Notes under the pieces: model-generated
Told to the model about the DNA's origin: nothing
What the model saw: only the letters and a program-made list of their open reading frames with translations
The model's database searches: none
Shown here: one piece after another, positions 35,059 through 44,628 of the stretch
Layout: each line of letters starts with the position of its first letter
How positions within the stretch are numbered: position 1 is the first letter of the stretch
Position numbers and translations under genes: made by a program
Assembly: GCF_003628305.1 (NCBI RefSeq)
Contig: NZ_RBZM01000005.1
Coordinates: 1-64,000, forward strand
DNA: 64,000 bases
Source of the DNA: Cohnella endophytica
GTDB taxonomy: Bacteria; Bacillota; Bacilli; Paenibacillales; Paenibacillaceae
Direction of reading: 5' to 3'

Positions 35059-38000
35059 ATGAAGACAGCGAGAATTAAAGGTATCCGAAAAATATTATCC
35101 CCAATGCTTGTAAGCGCTTTAGTTGCGGCGAACTTAACGGGGTTAGTGCCGGGTACCAACATTGCAAAAGCGAATCCAAGCTTTACGGCACCTCAGGCGG
35201 TTATCGACCATTTAAATCAGGATGACTGGTCTAACCTTCAGGGCATCCTGTCAGGCATCTACGGTATGGTCACAAGTCCGCTTAAAATCAGCGACCTGAA
35301 TAAGGGCGGTTACACAACGGGACAACTCATGGGCAACGGAGACATTGGCGCGATTGCCGCTGGCGTTTCCACCACCTCTCAGCAGTTTTATTTCGGCAAG
35401 AACGATTTTTGGGGAACGCTTCATGCCCAAGGCAGCTCGATCAAAGACAACCAGGGCATCTTATCTGGCGGCGGCCTTTATATCGGGTCTACGACTGCGG
35501 CAGGCAGCGCTGCATCGTCGACTTTCAACATGAAGCAGGACATCATTAACGCGCAAGTTACGACAACCATGCAAGTTAAAAACAATGAAGGATATGACGC
35601 GACGATCCAAATGAACTCGTGGACTGCGGACACCGACAATGTGTTCGTAAGCGAAATCACAAATACCGGGAACGGTGCCGTAACGCTTAACGCGAAGCAG
35701 TGGGTTCCTGCAAGCGCATATGCAAGCGCAAGCGCGACCGATCTAACGGACGCCAACAGCACATATCCTTATACCGGAGGCATTGATACATCCGGAACGA
35801 ATCCTGTCCTTTGGACAACAAGGGATTCCAATGCGGGCGTTAACGGCAATACGTCCAATTTCAGAAGCAGAATGGGCACCGCCACAACGGTAGTGGGCGC
35901 TGCACTGACCAATACGGCAGAAAAAATAGAGGCAAAAGACTATTACGACAGCAATAAAGGAAAGTATTATAATTCGCTTGGCGAGTCTGGCGATTTTACC
36001 GTAGAAGCCAACGAAACGGTATATGTCGTGACTTACTTCGCAAGCAGCAGCGGCACGTATAACGCAATAAAGAGCGTAACCGGCGTTCAACAAGACGCCG
36101 TAGCCGGTATTTCGGCATACACCTCGAAAAGCGATATCGATCAACTGAAAACGGATCACTTGAACTGGTGGAAAGACTACTATCTCAAGAGCTACGTACA
36201 GTTTAACGATTTCGCGTTGAATCAGTATTATTACAGCTCGCTTTATATTCTAGGTAGCTCAAGCAGACCGACAAGCGCGAACGGAAAAGTAAATCCGCAA
36301 AACCTTCCGGGATCGATGTACGGAGAATGGATCCCCGCGGATAACATGGGCTGGGGCGGCAGGTACTTCCTTAACTACAATCAACAAGCGCACTATTATG
36401 CTTCGGGGACAACCAACAGAATGGAGACCGCGGTTCCATACAACAGGGTTATTTCCTATGAACTTCCTTGGAACCATAATATTGCCGCGGGACAAGGCTT
36501 TGACGGCGCTACGCATGTAAGAACCCTATCGCCGTTCCATTTGATGGCAAGCAATCAACCGAATCTAAGCACGAAAGCCGGTACCAAATCCTACGGCTTC
36601 AGTGTCAGTTCCACAGATCAAAAGTCGAACGGGATGTTTGCGTCCATATTGATGATTGCTTACTATCAGTACACATTGGACGACGAGTACCTCAAGAATG
36701 TGCTTTATCCTCATCTAAAGGATTTACTTACTTTTTATGACTCTTACGTTTTGAAAACGGACGATGGAAATGGGCAGTATCACTATTCCGTTATCGGTTC
36801 CTCCATTCACGAGGGTGATGCTGCCGATATTACTCCGGATTTGGACGTTGGAGCGATTAAGTTCATGTCGGGATTTCTAATCGATCATGGTTCGGAGATG
36901 AGCGAAAGCCAAGCCAATCTCGACAGATGGCAAGATCTCGCGGACCACACCTTCTATCCGGAAGCTATGCTTCCGAAAGGTATATTTAATGCAGCCAAGA
37001 ATAGCAACTTCGTTCCGACATTGCTCGCCACCGACTATCAGTCGCCCAATCAGGCACACGTGGATATGATTGAGCCGGGAGACCAGCCCGTTGAGCTTGA
37101 GGGCGTCGTATTCCCGTTTGAAAATGTACAATTATTGGACGGCGACAAAGAGCTATTGCAGAAGGTTAATAATACCATTGAATACATGAATTCATGGGCT
37201 GCAGCCGGATTCGCCGGTTGGAGCAGCCAGAACAACGGTTTCCCTAAGGTGTATCCGATCGTTGCAAGGGCAGGCTGGCCGGCAGCGGATTTGCTCTCCA
37301 AATTTAAGACCGCGCTAAGTGCGAAGCTTAGAACAAGCAACCTTAGCTATTATGGAAGCGGCGGCGCGGTTGAAACCGTAGGAGCAATGGAAGGCTTAAA
37401 TTCCATGCTAATGCAAAGCAACACCACTACGAAAGTGCCAAGTACGATCATGGCATTTCCGAATTGGGACAAATCAAAATCCGTGACTTTCGAAAGGCTC
37501 GGCGCAAAGGGTAACGTTGAAGTATCCAGTACCTTCGACGCAAACACGCAGACGATTCCTTATGTAGATTTATTCAGCAAACGCGCGGGAAAAATAGCTC
37601 TAGTAAACCCGTGGACGACCGGAATGCCCGTTATTCAAATCGTAAACCCGGACAAAACACTGGGCGCTGCAGTGAATTACGCAATTAACGGCGGAAAACT
37701 TATTTTTGACGCAGCAAAAGACACGAGATACATGGTCATGAACGATACGACGGATTTGACCAATCATGTTTCCGAAATCACGTTTGATAAATATTCTACG
37801 ACGCTGATCTATAATGGAACAGGCGGAACTGACACGGGCGCAGTCACGGCGACTATTGCCGGTAACCCTGATGATACCCTCACATGGACATCGTCCGATA
37901 GCAGCATTGTAACGGTATCGGGCAACAGCAATACGGCAACCATTAAAGCGGTCGGCACGGGCACGAACAAGGTTGCTAACGTAACCGTCACAGCGAAAAG

Positions 38001-41000
38001 TTCACAGGATGCGGGTGTTACGCAAACCTTAAAGGTTAAGGTTGCGGACGTAAGCACCGTTCCGACGGGTCTGACTATGATTAACCCGACGACGGCGACC
38101 ATTTACGGACCCAACACTACGGCTAGCGATATGGGGAAAGTCACGGGTACAAACAGACTTCAACTTACTGCTTACGTTCAGCCTAGCAACGCTTACGACA
38201 AAAGAATCATGTGGACGTCAAGCAATCAGAATGTTGCGATGGTAGATAAGAACGGTTTGGTCATCGCACGCGGATCGGGTACGGTTACGATAACGGGTAA
38301 AAGCATGGTAAACCCAAGCGTACCGTCGATTGCAGTAACCGTTAACGTAGTCGCCGCATCCGGTGCTGACAACAGCGGAGATGCAAATCTTGCCGCGGTA
38401 TTAACGGCTGCCAAATCTATATCGGCTTATACGGGCGACAAAACCTCTGGCGGAGGATTTGTGAAAAAAACCAACAGTCCGAATTGGGAAGGAATGCAAG
38501 AAAGCTTCCAGAGAGCTCAAATCAACGCATTGGGCGTAAAGGCCAAATATTCGGGTTATTCTACAACGAATATTAGCAAGGATACGGCGTACTTTGCGGC
38601 AATCGCTTTAAATGAGGCGATTAGAGCTATCGATCCGAGCAAGGCATTGAATTTAAGCACGATTGACAAGACCGCGCTAGCAGCGGCTATAAACACCGCA
38701 TCGCAATATACGGCAGATAACTTCGATTCAACGCAGGATTGGGCTGATCTACAGACAGCGCTTGCGACTGCTAACGAGGTTAATATTAGCTTAGTAGCGA
38801 CACAGGATGATGTGACTAACGCCCTTGCCGTATTACAAGTGGCAATGAGCAAAGTTACTAAAATCCCGGTTCAAACGATTTCGCTTGCGCAAATAGGTAA
38901 AGGGATATCGAGTACCGGTACAAAGCCGTCGGGCAATATGGCTTATCCCTTGGGTGCGGTGGGCTTGGACTTGAATCCAAGCACAACAATTTTACCTGCG
39001 TCTACAAACAAAACGACTTTGGCAGCAACCACTGTTCCTGCTACGGCAACCGACAAGTCGATTACCTGGACAGTAACCGATTTGATTGGTACAAATGTAG
39101 TTACGTTAGGAACGCCGCAGACGGGTAATGCCGCAATTTTGACGATGCTGACAGACAATACCAACGCTCAAGGAACAAAATCCCAGCAATTTGATTCTAC
39201 TGTCTCGGTCGTTGCGGCAAATGCTGGAGTTGCCATCGTGACGGCAACCAACACAGCCAGCGGCATTTCGGCTAAGTACATCGTAACCGTTTCGGATCAG
39301 ACGACGACTTATGCAGAAGCCGAGCCGGGCGGCAATACGAATGCCATCTATACAAATGGAGGTACAGATAAGGCCGCCTCAGGCTCCACTTCTTCAGGGG
39401 GCAAATTAGCGGGCTCCTTAACCAATACTAAGCCACTGCAGATAACAACAAATGTGGCCAGCAGCGGCGACTACAATATCGTGGTGTATTATGCTACAAC
39501 GACAGCGAGAAACGGTACAGTTCAAAGGGGTCTTTCGATATCTGTAAACGGCGGTAACGCTTATAAATTTATTACGCAAGGCATCAGTTATAACTATGAT
39601 TTCCCGGAAGTGGTTCCGATCATGGTGACGGTACCGCTGAATGCAGGAAACAATATAATTAAGCTAGTTGGCGATACCAGTTTAACGAGTAACACAAATG
39701 CGCCGAATATAGACAAAATCGGCATCGCGCCTATTTCCAGCAACAACTACACAGCCGTTGCTTCCAACGTGATAGCTGTGACGGCAGCTTCAACTACTGT
39801 AAATGCAGTTGTCGCAGCAAATTTAACGACAAACTTAAACAAGGTAAAAGACGGCGTGACTTATCAAATTTATAGAGACGGTATTGCAGTCGGCGATCCG
39901 GTGCCCGTTTCTATGTATGTGCCAACAAAAGAAGCTTATGGACCTACCTACGAATATGACGCAATAGGTGAGGGCATTATGCCCGCGGGTACGGGACTTG
40001 TGCTTCGGAATTACACGGCAATCTTCGATAAGTTAAATTATCCGGCCGCTGGAACCTACACAGTAAAATTTTCGGCCAATGACGGCACGACTAGCTACAC
40101 AAGCGATGAAGTAAAACTGTTCACAAAAGGTTTAACCGCGACAAGGTTTACGATAACCTCATCAGCTGGCACGAATGGTACAATCGATCCGAGCGGCAGC
40201 GTTTTTGTAAATGAGGATGAAGACCAAACCTTTGTCTTTACGCCAGCCAACGGCTATGTCATCGACAAATTGACTGTAGATGATATGAACGTAGCGGTGG
40301 ACGGAACTGAATACACATTTATTAATGTAAATGAAAACCACTCGATAAATGTGACTTTCAAAAGACACACCATTTTGGCAAGCGCGGGTGAAAACGGTTC
40401 GATTAGCCCAAGCGGAATGGTGCCGGTAAATGATAGTGCGGATCAGGTCTTTACATTTGATCCCGATGAAGGCTATGCCATCGACACGGTGAAAGTAGAT
40501 GGTACGGATGTAACGGCGAGCGGCAGCTACACCTTTACGAAAGTCATCAAGAACCACACGATAGAGGTCACTTTCAAAGCAATTCCGCCGAATACCCACA
40601 CCATCACGGCAAGTGCGGGTACACACGGTTCGATTAGCCCGGACGGCATCATTTTGGTTAATGAGGGTACCGATAAGACCATTACGTTCACACCGGACAA
40701 CGGCTATGAAATCGATACGGTGAATGTAGATGGTACGGATGTAACGGTGAGCGGCAGCTACACATTCGAAAATGTTACTAAAGACCATGCAATAATTGTC
40801 ACATTCAAGTTGATTCCACCGAATACCCACACCATTACGGCGAGCGCGGGTACAAACGGTTCGATCAGCCCGAACGGCAGCGTTGTGGTCACTGAGGGAA
40901 CCAACAAGACCTTTACGTTCACGTCGGACAATGGCTATACCATCGACAAGGTGAATGTAGATGGAACGGATGTAACGGTGAGCGGTAGCTACACATTTAC

Positions 41001-42888
41001 AAACATAGTTGGCAACCACACGATAAATATCACTTTCAAAGCGATTCCGCCGAATACCCACACCATCTCGGCAAGTGCGGGTACAAACGGTTCGATCAGC
41101 CCGGACGGCATCGTTTTGGTCAATGAGGGTACCGATAAGACCTTTACGTTCACGTCGGACAATGGCTATACCATCGACAAGGTGAATGTAGATGGTACGG
41201 ATGTAACGGTGAGCGGTAGCTACACATTTACAAACGTAGTTGGCAATCACTCGATAAATGTCACTTTCAAAGCGATTCCGCCGAATACCCACACCATCAC
41301 AGCAAGTGCGGGTACAAACGGCTCGATCAGCCCGACAGGCAGCGTTGTGGTCACTGAGGGAACCAATAAGAGCTTTACGTTCACGTCGGACAATGGCTAT
41401 ACCATCGACAAGGTGAATGTAGATGGTACGGATGTAACGGTGAGCGGTAGCTACACATTTACAAACGTAGTTGGCAATCACTCGATAAATGTCACTTTCA
41501 AAGCGATTACGCCGAATACCCACACCATCACAGCAAGTGCGGGTACAAACGGCTCGATCAGCCCGAACGGCAGCATAGTGGTCAATGAAGGAACAAACAA
41601 GACCTTTACGTTCACGCCAGACAGCGGTTACGCCATCGATAAGGTGAAGATAGATGGTACGGAAATAACGGTGAACGGTAGTTACACCTTTACCAACGTA
41701 ACTCACAACCACACAATAATTGTCACTTTCAAGCAGAGCGGTGGCGTTGACAACGGGAACAACGATAATAACGGTAATAACGGCAATAACCAAAAGTATG
41801 TCGTGAAAAGCGAAGATATCACAAAATCGGCAGCGAACGGTAAAGTAACGGTTTCCGTTACGGGAGACAAAGAAACCATTGTGATGCCTTACAACACGAC
41901 CGAGTTGCTCGGACAGAATCAATTGGTGATTCAAACGGAAAAACTGACTTTGGATATTCCGACGGAATTGCTGCGACAATTGACCGGCAAAGTTTCATCG
42001 GAGGCGCTAAAGGACAGTCGGATCGAATTAAAAGTAACTCCATTGTCCGAACCCGATGCGAAGGAGCTTCTTGCTAAAGGGGATTCTTCCAAGCAAATTA
42101 AGCTTTCGGGCGAAGTCTACGACTTTAGTTTGTCAATCGTCACGAAGGACGGCGTGACATCGAATATTACCAAGTTCGACAAACCGATCACGATTCGCTT
42201 AAAAGTAGACCCAACCTTGAACCCGAAATGGGTCGGAATCTATTATATTTCCGACAACGGAACTTTAGAGTTCATCGGTGGGCAGTATGTTAACGGCGAG
42301 ATGGTCGCTCAGATTAGCCACTTCAGCAAATATGCGGTTCTTGAAGTTACGAAGTCTTTCGCCGACGTGCCTGCCAGCCATTGGGCGGCAAACGTAATTA
42401 AAGAATTGGCGTCGAAGGACATCCTGAACGGCACGAGCGCTACGAAGTTCGAGCCGGGACGCAACGTAACGCGCGCGGAGTTTACGGCGATGCTGGTTAG
42501 AGCGCTTAAGCTTACGGAAAAGGCAGAATTGAAATTTACCGATGTGAAGACGAACGATTGGTATGCCGAAGCGATATCCATTGCGGTCAAAGCAGGCATT
42601 GTCAAAGGCAAGAACGACACCCTATTCAACCCGAACGGCCAGATTACCCGCGAGGAAATGGTCACCATGCTGATGCGGGCATACGAGGTCGTTAACGGCA
42701 AATCGGCGTTAAATGCCGGCATTTCGTTCAAAGACGAATCCAAAGTTTCGCCGTGGGCTCTAGAATATGTACAAGCGGCAGCGGGATTGCAATTGATTAA
42801 AGGACGCTCCGAGGGCAAGTTTGAACCCCAAGGCATTACGAACAGAGCGGAAGCGGCTCAAGTGATTTACAATTTATTGAATAAATAA
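35059..42888 (+). CDS. Giant secreted SLH-anchored glycosidase-like protein with seven tandem repeats
   Basis: 2609 residues. Signal peptide 1-38 (cleavage after NIAKA). Residues ~45-890 resemble six-hairpin glycosidases close to GH95 (GQLMGNGDIGAIAAG, NMGWGGRYFLNYNQQAHYY), so hydrolysis of a fucosyl or related residue is plausible but unproved. Next come two bacterial Ig-like domains (~900-1110), a FIVAR-like helical region (~1110-1270), another Ig-like domain, a CBM35/CBM6-like domain from ~1416 (TTYAEAEPGGNTNAIY), and seven ~77-residue InlB-type repeats (~1697-2228). A linker and three SLH domains (~2432-2609) anchor it to the wall polymer. GGAGGAGGAG precedes the ATG. The gene looks richer in A+T than its neighbours and is flanked by 35-bp direct repeats. 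Confidence 0.88.
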   Translation: MKTARIKGIRKILSPMLVSALVAANLTGLVPGTNIAKANPSFTAPQAVIDHLNQDDWSNLQGILSGIYGMVTSPLKISDLNKGGYTTGQLMGNGDIGAIAAGVSTTSQQFYFGKNDFWGTLHAQGSSIKDNQGILSGGGLYIGSTTAAGSAASSTFNMKQDIINAQVTTTMQVKNNEGYDATIQMNSWTADTDNVFVSEITNTGNGAVTLNAKQWVPASAYASASATDLTDANSTYPYTGGIDTSGTNPVLWTTRDSNAGVNGNTSNFRSRMGTATTVVGAALTNTAEKIEAKDYYDSNKGKYYNSLGESGDFTVEANETVYVVTYFASSSGTYNAIKSVTGVQQDAVAGISAYTSKSDIDQLKTDHLNWWKDYYLKSYVQFNDFALNQYYYSSLYILGSSSRPTSANGKVNPQNLPGSMYGEWIPADNMGWGGRYFLNYNQQAHYYASGTTNRMETAVPYNRVISYELPWNHNIAAGQGFDGATHVRTLSPFHLMASNQPNLSTKAGTKSYGFSVSSTDQKSNGMFASILMIAYYQYTLDDEYLKNVLYPHLKDLLTFYDSYVLKTDDGNGQYHYSVIGSSIHEGDAADITPDLDVGAIKFMSGFLIDHGSEMSESQANLDRWQDLADHTFYPEAMLPKGIFNAAKNSNFVPTLLATDYQSPNQAHVDMIEPGDQPVELEGVVFPFENVQLLDGDKELLQKVNNTIEYMNSWAAAGFAGWSSQNNGFPKVYPIVARAGWPAADLLSKFKTALSAKLRTSNLSYYGSGGAVETVGAMEGLNSMLMQSNTTTKVPSTIMAFPNWDKSKSVTFERLGAKGNVEVSSTFDANTQTIPYVDLFSKRAGKIALVNPWTTGMPVIQIVNPDKTLGAAVNYAINGGKLIFDAAKDTRYMVMNDTTDLTNHVSEITFDKYSTTLIYNGTGGTDTGAVTATIAGNPDDTLTWTSSDSSIVTVSGNSNTATIKAVGTGTNKVANVTVTAKSSQDAGVTQTLKVKVADVSTVPTGLTMINPTTATIYGPNTTASDMGKVTGTNRLQLTAYVQPSNAYDKRIMWTSSNQNVAMVDKNGLVIARGSGTVTITGKSMVNPSVPSIAVTVNVVAASGADNSGDANLAAVLTAAKSISAYTGDKTSGGGFVKKTNSPNWEGMQESFQRAQINALGVKAKYSGYSTTNISKDTAYFAAIALNEAIRAIDPSKALNLSTIDKTALAAAINTASQYTADNFDSTQDWADLQTALATANEVNISLVATQDDVTNALAVLQVAMSKVTKIPVQTISLAQIGKGISSTGTKPSGNMAYPLGAVGLDLNPSTTILPASTNKTTLAATTVPATATDKSITWTVTDLIGTNVVTLGTPQTGNAAILTMLTDNTNAQGTKSQQFDSTVSVVAANAGVAIVTATNTASGISAKYIVTVSDQTTTYAEAEPGGNTNAIYTNGGTDKAASGSTSSGGKLAGSLTNTKPLQITTNVASSGDYNIVVYYATTTARNGTVQRGLSISVNGGNAYKFITQGISYNYDFPEVVPIMVTVPLNAGNNIIKLVGDTSLTSNTNAPNIDKIGIAPISSNNYTAVASNVIAVTAASTTVNAVVAANLTTNLNKVKDGVTYQIYRDGIAVGDPVPVSMYVPTKEAYGPTYEYDAIGEGIMPAGTGLVLRNYTAIFDKLNYPAAGTYTVKFSANDGTTSYTSDEVKLFTKGLTATRFTITSSAGTNGTIDPSGSVFVNEDEDQTFVFTPANGYVIDKLTVDDMNVAVDGTEYTFINVNENHSINVTFKRHTILASAGENGSISPSGMVPVNDSADQVFTFDPDEGYAIDTVKVDGTDVTASGSYTFTKVIKNHTIEVTFKAIPPNTHTITASAGTHGSISPDGIILVNEGTDKTITFTPDNGYEIDTVNVDGTDVTVSGSYTFENVTKDHAIIVTFKLIPPNTHTITASAGTNGSISPNGSVVVTEGTNKTFTFTSDNGYTIDKVNVDGTDVTVSGSYTFTNIVGNHTINITFKAIPPNTHTISASAGTNGSISPDGIVLVNEGTDKTFTFTSDNGYTIDKVNVDGTDVTVSGSYTFTNVVGNHSINVTFKAIPPNTHTITASAGTNGSISPTGSVVVTEGTNKSFTFTSDNGYTIDKVNVDGTDVTVSGSYTFTNVVGNHSINVTFKAITPNTHTITASAGTNGSISPNGSIVVNEGTNKTFTFTPDSGYAIDKVKIDGTEITVNGSYTFTNVTHNHTIIVTFKQSGGVDNGNNDNNGNNGNNQKYVVKSEDITKSAANGKVTVSVTGDKETIVMPYNTTELLGQNQLVIQTEKLTLDIPTELLRQLTGKVSSEALKDSRIELKVTPLSEPDAKELLAKGDSSKQIKLSGEVYDFSLSIVTKDGVTSNITKFDKPITIRLKVDPTLNPKWVGIYYISDNGTLEFIGGQYVNGEMVAQISHFSKYAVLEVTKSFADVPASHWAANVIKELASKDILNGTSATKFEPGRNVTRAEFTAMLVRALKLTEKAELKFTDVKTNDWYAEAISIAVKAGIVKGKNDTLFNPNGQITREEMVTMLMRAYEVVNGKSALNAGISFKDESKVSPWALEYVQAAAGLQLIKGRSEGKFEPQGITNRAEAAQVIYNLLNK
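40147..41740 (+). repeat. Seven tandem 231-nt coding repeats in the giant glycosidase
   Basis: Units begin near 40147, 40366, 40594, 40825, 41056, 41287 and 41518; from the third on the period is exactly 231 nt (77 codons). Each encodes HTITASAGTNGSISP..., DNGYTIDKVNVDGTDV and SYTFTNVVGNHSINVTFK. Units 4-6 are nearly identical at DNA level, units 1-2 are the most divergent, which suggests recent duplication of the middle units. The family resembles divergent InlB B-repeats. Confidence 0.93.
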
Positions 42889-42904
42889 CACGAATGAATT
42901 ACGG

Positions 42905-42946
42905 GGCTGTCCCTCAAGTAGATTATCTATTTGAGAGACAGCCTTT
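42905..42946 (+). terminator. Intrinsic terminator after the giant glycosidase
   Basis: A long stem GGCTGTCCCTCAAGTAGA / TCTATTTGAGAGACAGCC with a tiny loop is followed by TTT. It lies 17 nt after the stop codon. Confidence 0.85.
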
Positions 42947-42980
42947 CAACTTGCCCGAATAAACCAAACACAAGAGAAGT

Positions 42981-43015
42981 GAGCGCTTCGATAGTAGATC
43001 TATGTCATACAAAAT
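42981..43015 (+). repeat. 35-bp direct repeat, copy 2
   Basis: Identical to 34888-34922. It lies ~35 nt after the terminator of the giant gene and 109 nt before the PHP phosphatase gene, so both copies precede a gene at a similar distance. The 42-bp near-match begins at 42974. Confidence 0.95.
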
Positions 43016-43057
43016 GATAGATTTGTAATTCGACCTGCATATACCATCGTATGATAG

Positions 43058-43098
43058 AATGGGGTCAAGCCGCCTGAAAAGGGAGGTTTGACCCCATT
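43058..43098 (+). promoter_or_regulatory. Leader hairpin upstream of the PHP phosphatase gene
   Basis: AATGGGGTCAA is perfectly mirrored by TTGACCCCATT with CC and CCT pairings inside and a GAAA loop. It ends 26 nt before the start codon. There is no T run, so it is more likely an mRNA 5' structure or operator than a terminator. Confidence 0.6.
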
Positions 43099-43124
43099 GT
43101 TCGATAGAAGGGAGTGGAAACGCC

Positions 43125-43910
43125 ATGATCGATATTCATACGCACATTCTGCCCGGCATCGACGACGGAGCCGACAGCTGGGAAGCGACGTTGAATCTGG
43201 CACGCGCGGCGGTGTCGGAAGGCATTACGACATTGATCGCCACTCCGCATCATGCGAACGGGCGTTATACGAACTTCGCGAGCGAAGTGCAGGAACTAAC
43301 TCGTCTCGCTAACGAGCGCTTGGTCGCATCAGGCATACCGTTATCGATTGCGCCCGGTCAAGAGATACGGGTTCACGAAGATCTGCTCGACGCTTGGCAG
43401 CGGGGAGAATTGTTATCTTTGGCGGGATCGATGTACGTTCTGATCGAGATGCCCTCCAATCATATCCCTACCAAGATGGAAGAGCTCATCCACGAGCTTA
43501 GAGTTATGAATCTCACGCCCATAATCGCGCATCCGGAACGCAACGCGGAAATCGTGAAGTCTTCCGATCGGCTTGCGCGTCTCGTCGATAGAGGCGCTTG
43601 TGCTCAAGTTACGACCCATTCCTTGCTTGGCGGATTCGGAAAGCAGATCGAGAAGACGGCTTGGTCGCTGTGCAAGAGCGGGCTCGTTCATGTAATCTCG
43701 TCGGACGCGCATCATCCGGAGCGCAGGGGATTTCGTCTGCGGGAAGCTTACGAGGCGATCGGCCGGCGAATGGGGGAGCCATGGGCGGACTATTATTTCG
43801 CCAATGCGCAGTGCGTCGCTGACAATCGCGATTTCGGGATGCAACCTAAGGTCCAAGTTCCTTCCAAATCTTCAATATCCCGATTGTTCTCCTTTTTTTA
43901 TCGCCCGTAA
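43125..43910 (+). CDS. PHP-family tyrosine-protein phosphatase (CpsB/YwqE-like)
   Basis: A 261-residue metal-dependent phosphatase. PHP motifs are DIHTHILPGIDDGADSWE at the N-terminus, ATPHHANGRY, PGQEIRVHEDL, IAHPERNAEI and ISSDAHHPERRG, which carry the His/Asp/Glu metal ligands. Such enzymes dephosphorylate the polysaccharide tyrosine kinase and so tune chain synthesis. The cognate kinase is at 45851. Unusually it is separated from the kinase operon by ~700 nt of non-coding DNA. Confidence 0.94.
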   Translation: MIDIHTHILPGIDDGADSWEATLNLARAAVSEGITTLIATPHHANGRYTNFASEVQELTRLANERLVASGIPLSIAPGQEIRVHEDLLDAWQRGELLSLAGSMYVLIEMPSNHIPTKMEELIHELRVMNLTPIIAHPERNAEIVKSSDRLARLVDRGACAQVTTHSLLGGFGKQIEKTAWSLCKSGLVHVISSDAHHPERRGFRLREAYEAIGRRMGEPWADYYFANAQCVADNRDFGMQPKVQVPSKSSISRLFSFFYRP

Positions 43911-44628
43911 GACGGGAATTAGGAGCAGGTCTCTGATTCTAAAGATATACGAAGAGGACTTAAATGAGCTGTATTCACTCGATAGCCCATCGTTTTAGTT
44001 GAGTATGGGTTCGGGTGAAACGGCTATTTTCGATGTTTTGGTAATATTTAGCGTATGAATTCTTCGATAGCTAAAGATCAGTACGAGGATTATCGCCTGC
44101 AAACACATTTAAGCGCTTCCAAAGATAAGCGGATTTACGATGAAATCGGGCGTTTACATGGAATCTGGGCATATTTGTCATGAGGTTTTGAATTAACTGG
44201 CCTATAGTCCCTATTTTTCGTATCGCAGGACAGGGCAAGCCAGGGAGCGCTTCTTGATTTTTTATTGTAAAAAATAGTAGAAAGCCTTGAGTTTACAAGG
44301 CGCGAGAGGAATCGTGACTCGCACTTGCGGGGAGGTCAAAAGTACGATCGGAAATGGTTGGGTTTGAAGCGCTTCCATTTTAAGACAACGACGAATTGTA
44401 CCTTGAATTCGAACGAAAACCGATTGGAAATCGCATAGAAAATGAGCAGGAATGTCTAATCGCGACCATGTCTTTATTCCCTCATGGTTTTCGATTTTCT
44501 ATGTCATACTTAATTCAAAACCACCGAAACCCTAACATTAAAACCTCCTAATGAAGGTTGTATTCCGCGTCGAGTTGTTGCAAGCTATTTTTAGTCGGAG
44601 CAAAACTTGGTAATGGAGGAGTGCATGG
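43911..44628 (+). other. 718-nt non-coding region ahead of the polysaccharide operon
   Basis: No convincing gene on either strand. Contents seen: three GCGCTTC elements (44108-44121 TTTAAGCGCTTCCA, near 44245, and 44364-44377 TTGAAGCGCTTCCA), two of which approach the cre consensus; a CTTCGATAG near 44062 that recalls the 35-bp repeat; a 10-bp inverted repeat CATAGAAAAT / ATTTTCTATG (44434-44443 and 44494-44503) enclosing ACCATG / CATGGT; and CTATGTCATAC at 44500-44510, shared with the 35-bp repeats. It probably holds the promoter of the polysaccharide operon and its control sites. Confidence 0.6.
44500..44510 (+). promoter_or_regulatory. Third copy of the CTATGTCATAC motif
   Basis: The same 11-mer is inside both 35-bp repeats. 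All three copies lie ~110-150 nt upstream of a start codon (35059, 43125, 44629) and follow a TTCGAT a few bases upstream. A shared promoter or activator element is plausible; the bound factor is unknown. Confidence 0.45.

Noticed and set aside
40147..41740. Regular repeats as a possible CRISPR array
   Set aside because: The period is 231 nt, all units are in frame and translate to one protein domain; there are no short repeats with unique spacers and no cas genes.
40162..41979. 605-codon open frame on the minus strand, opposite the repeats of the giant gene
   Set aside because: It is a by-product of repeated codons on the plus strand; the translation is Arg/His/Cys-rich with no start signal, and the plus frame has clear domains.
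34888..43015. The 35-bp repeats as insertion sequence ends or att sites
   Set aside because: They are direct, not inverted, and no transposase or integrase gene lies between or beside them; each copy is also placed like a promoter element.
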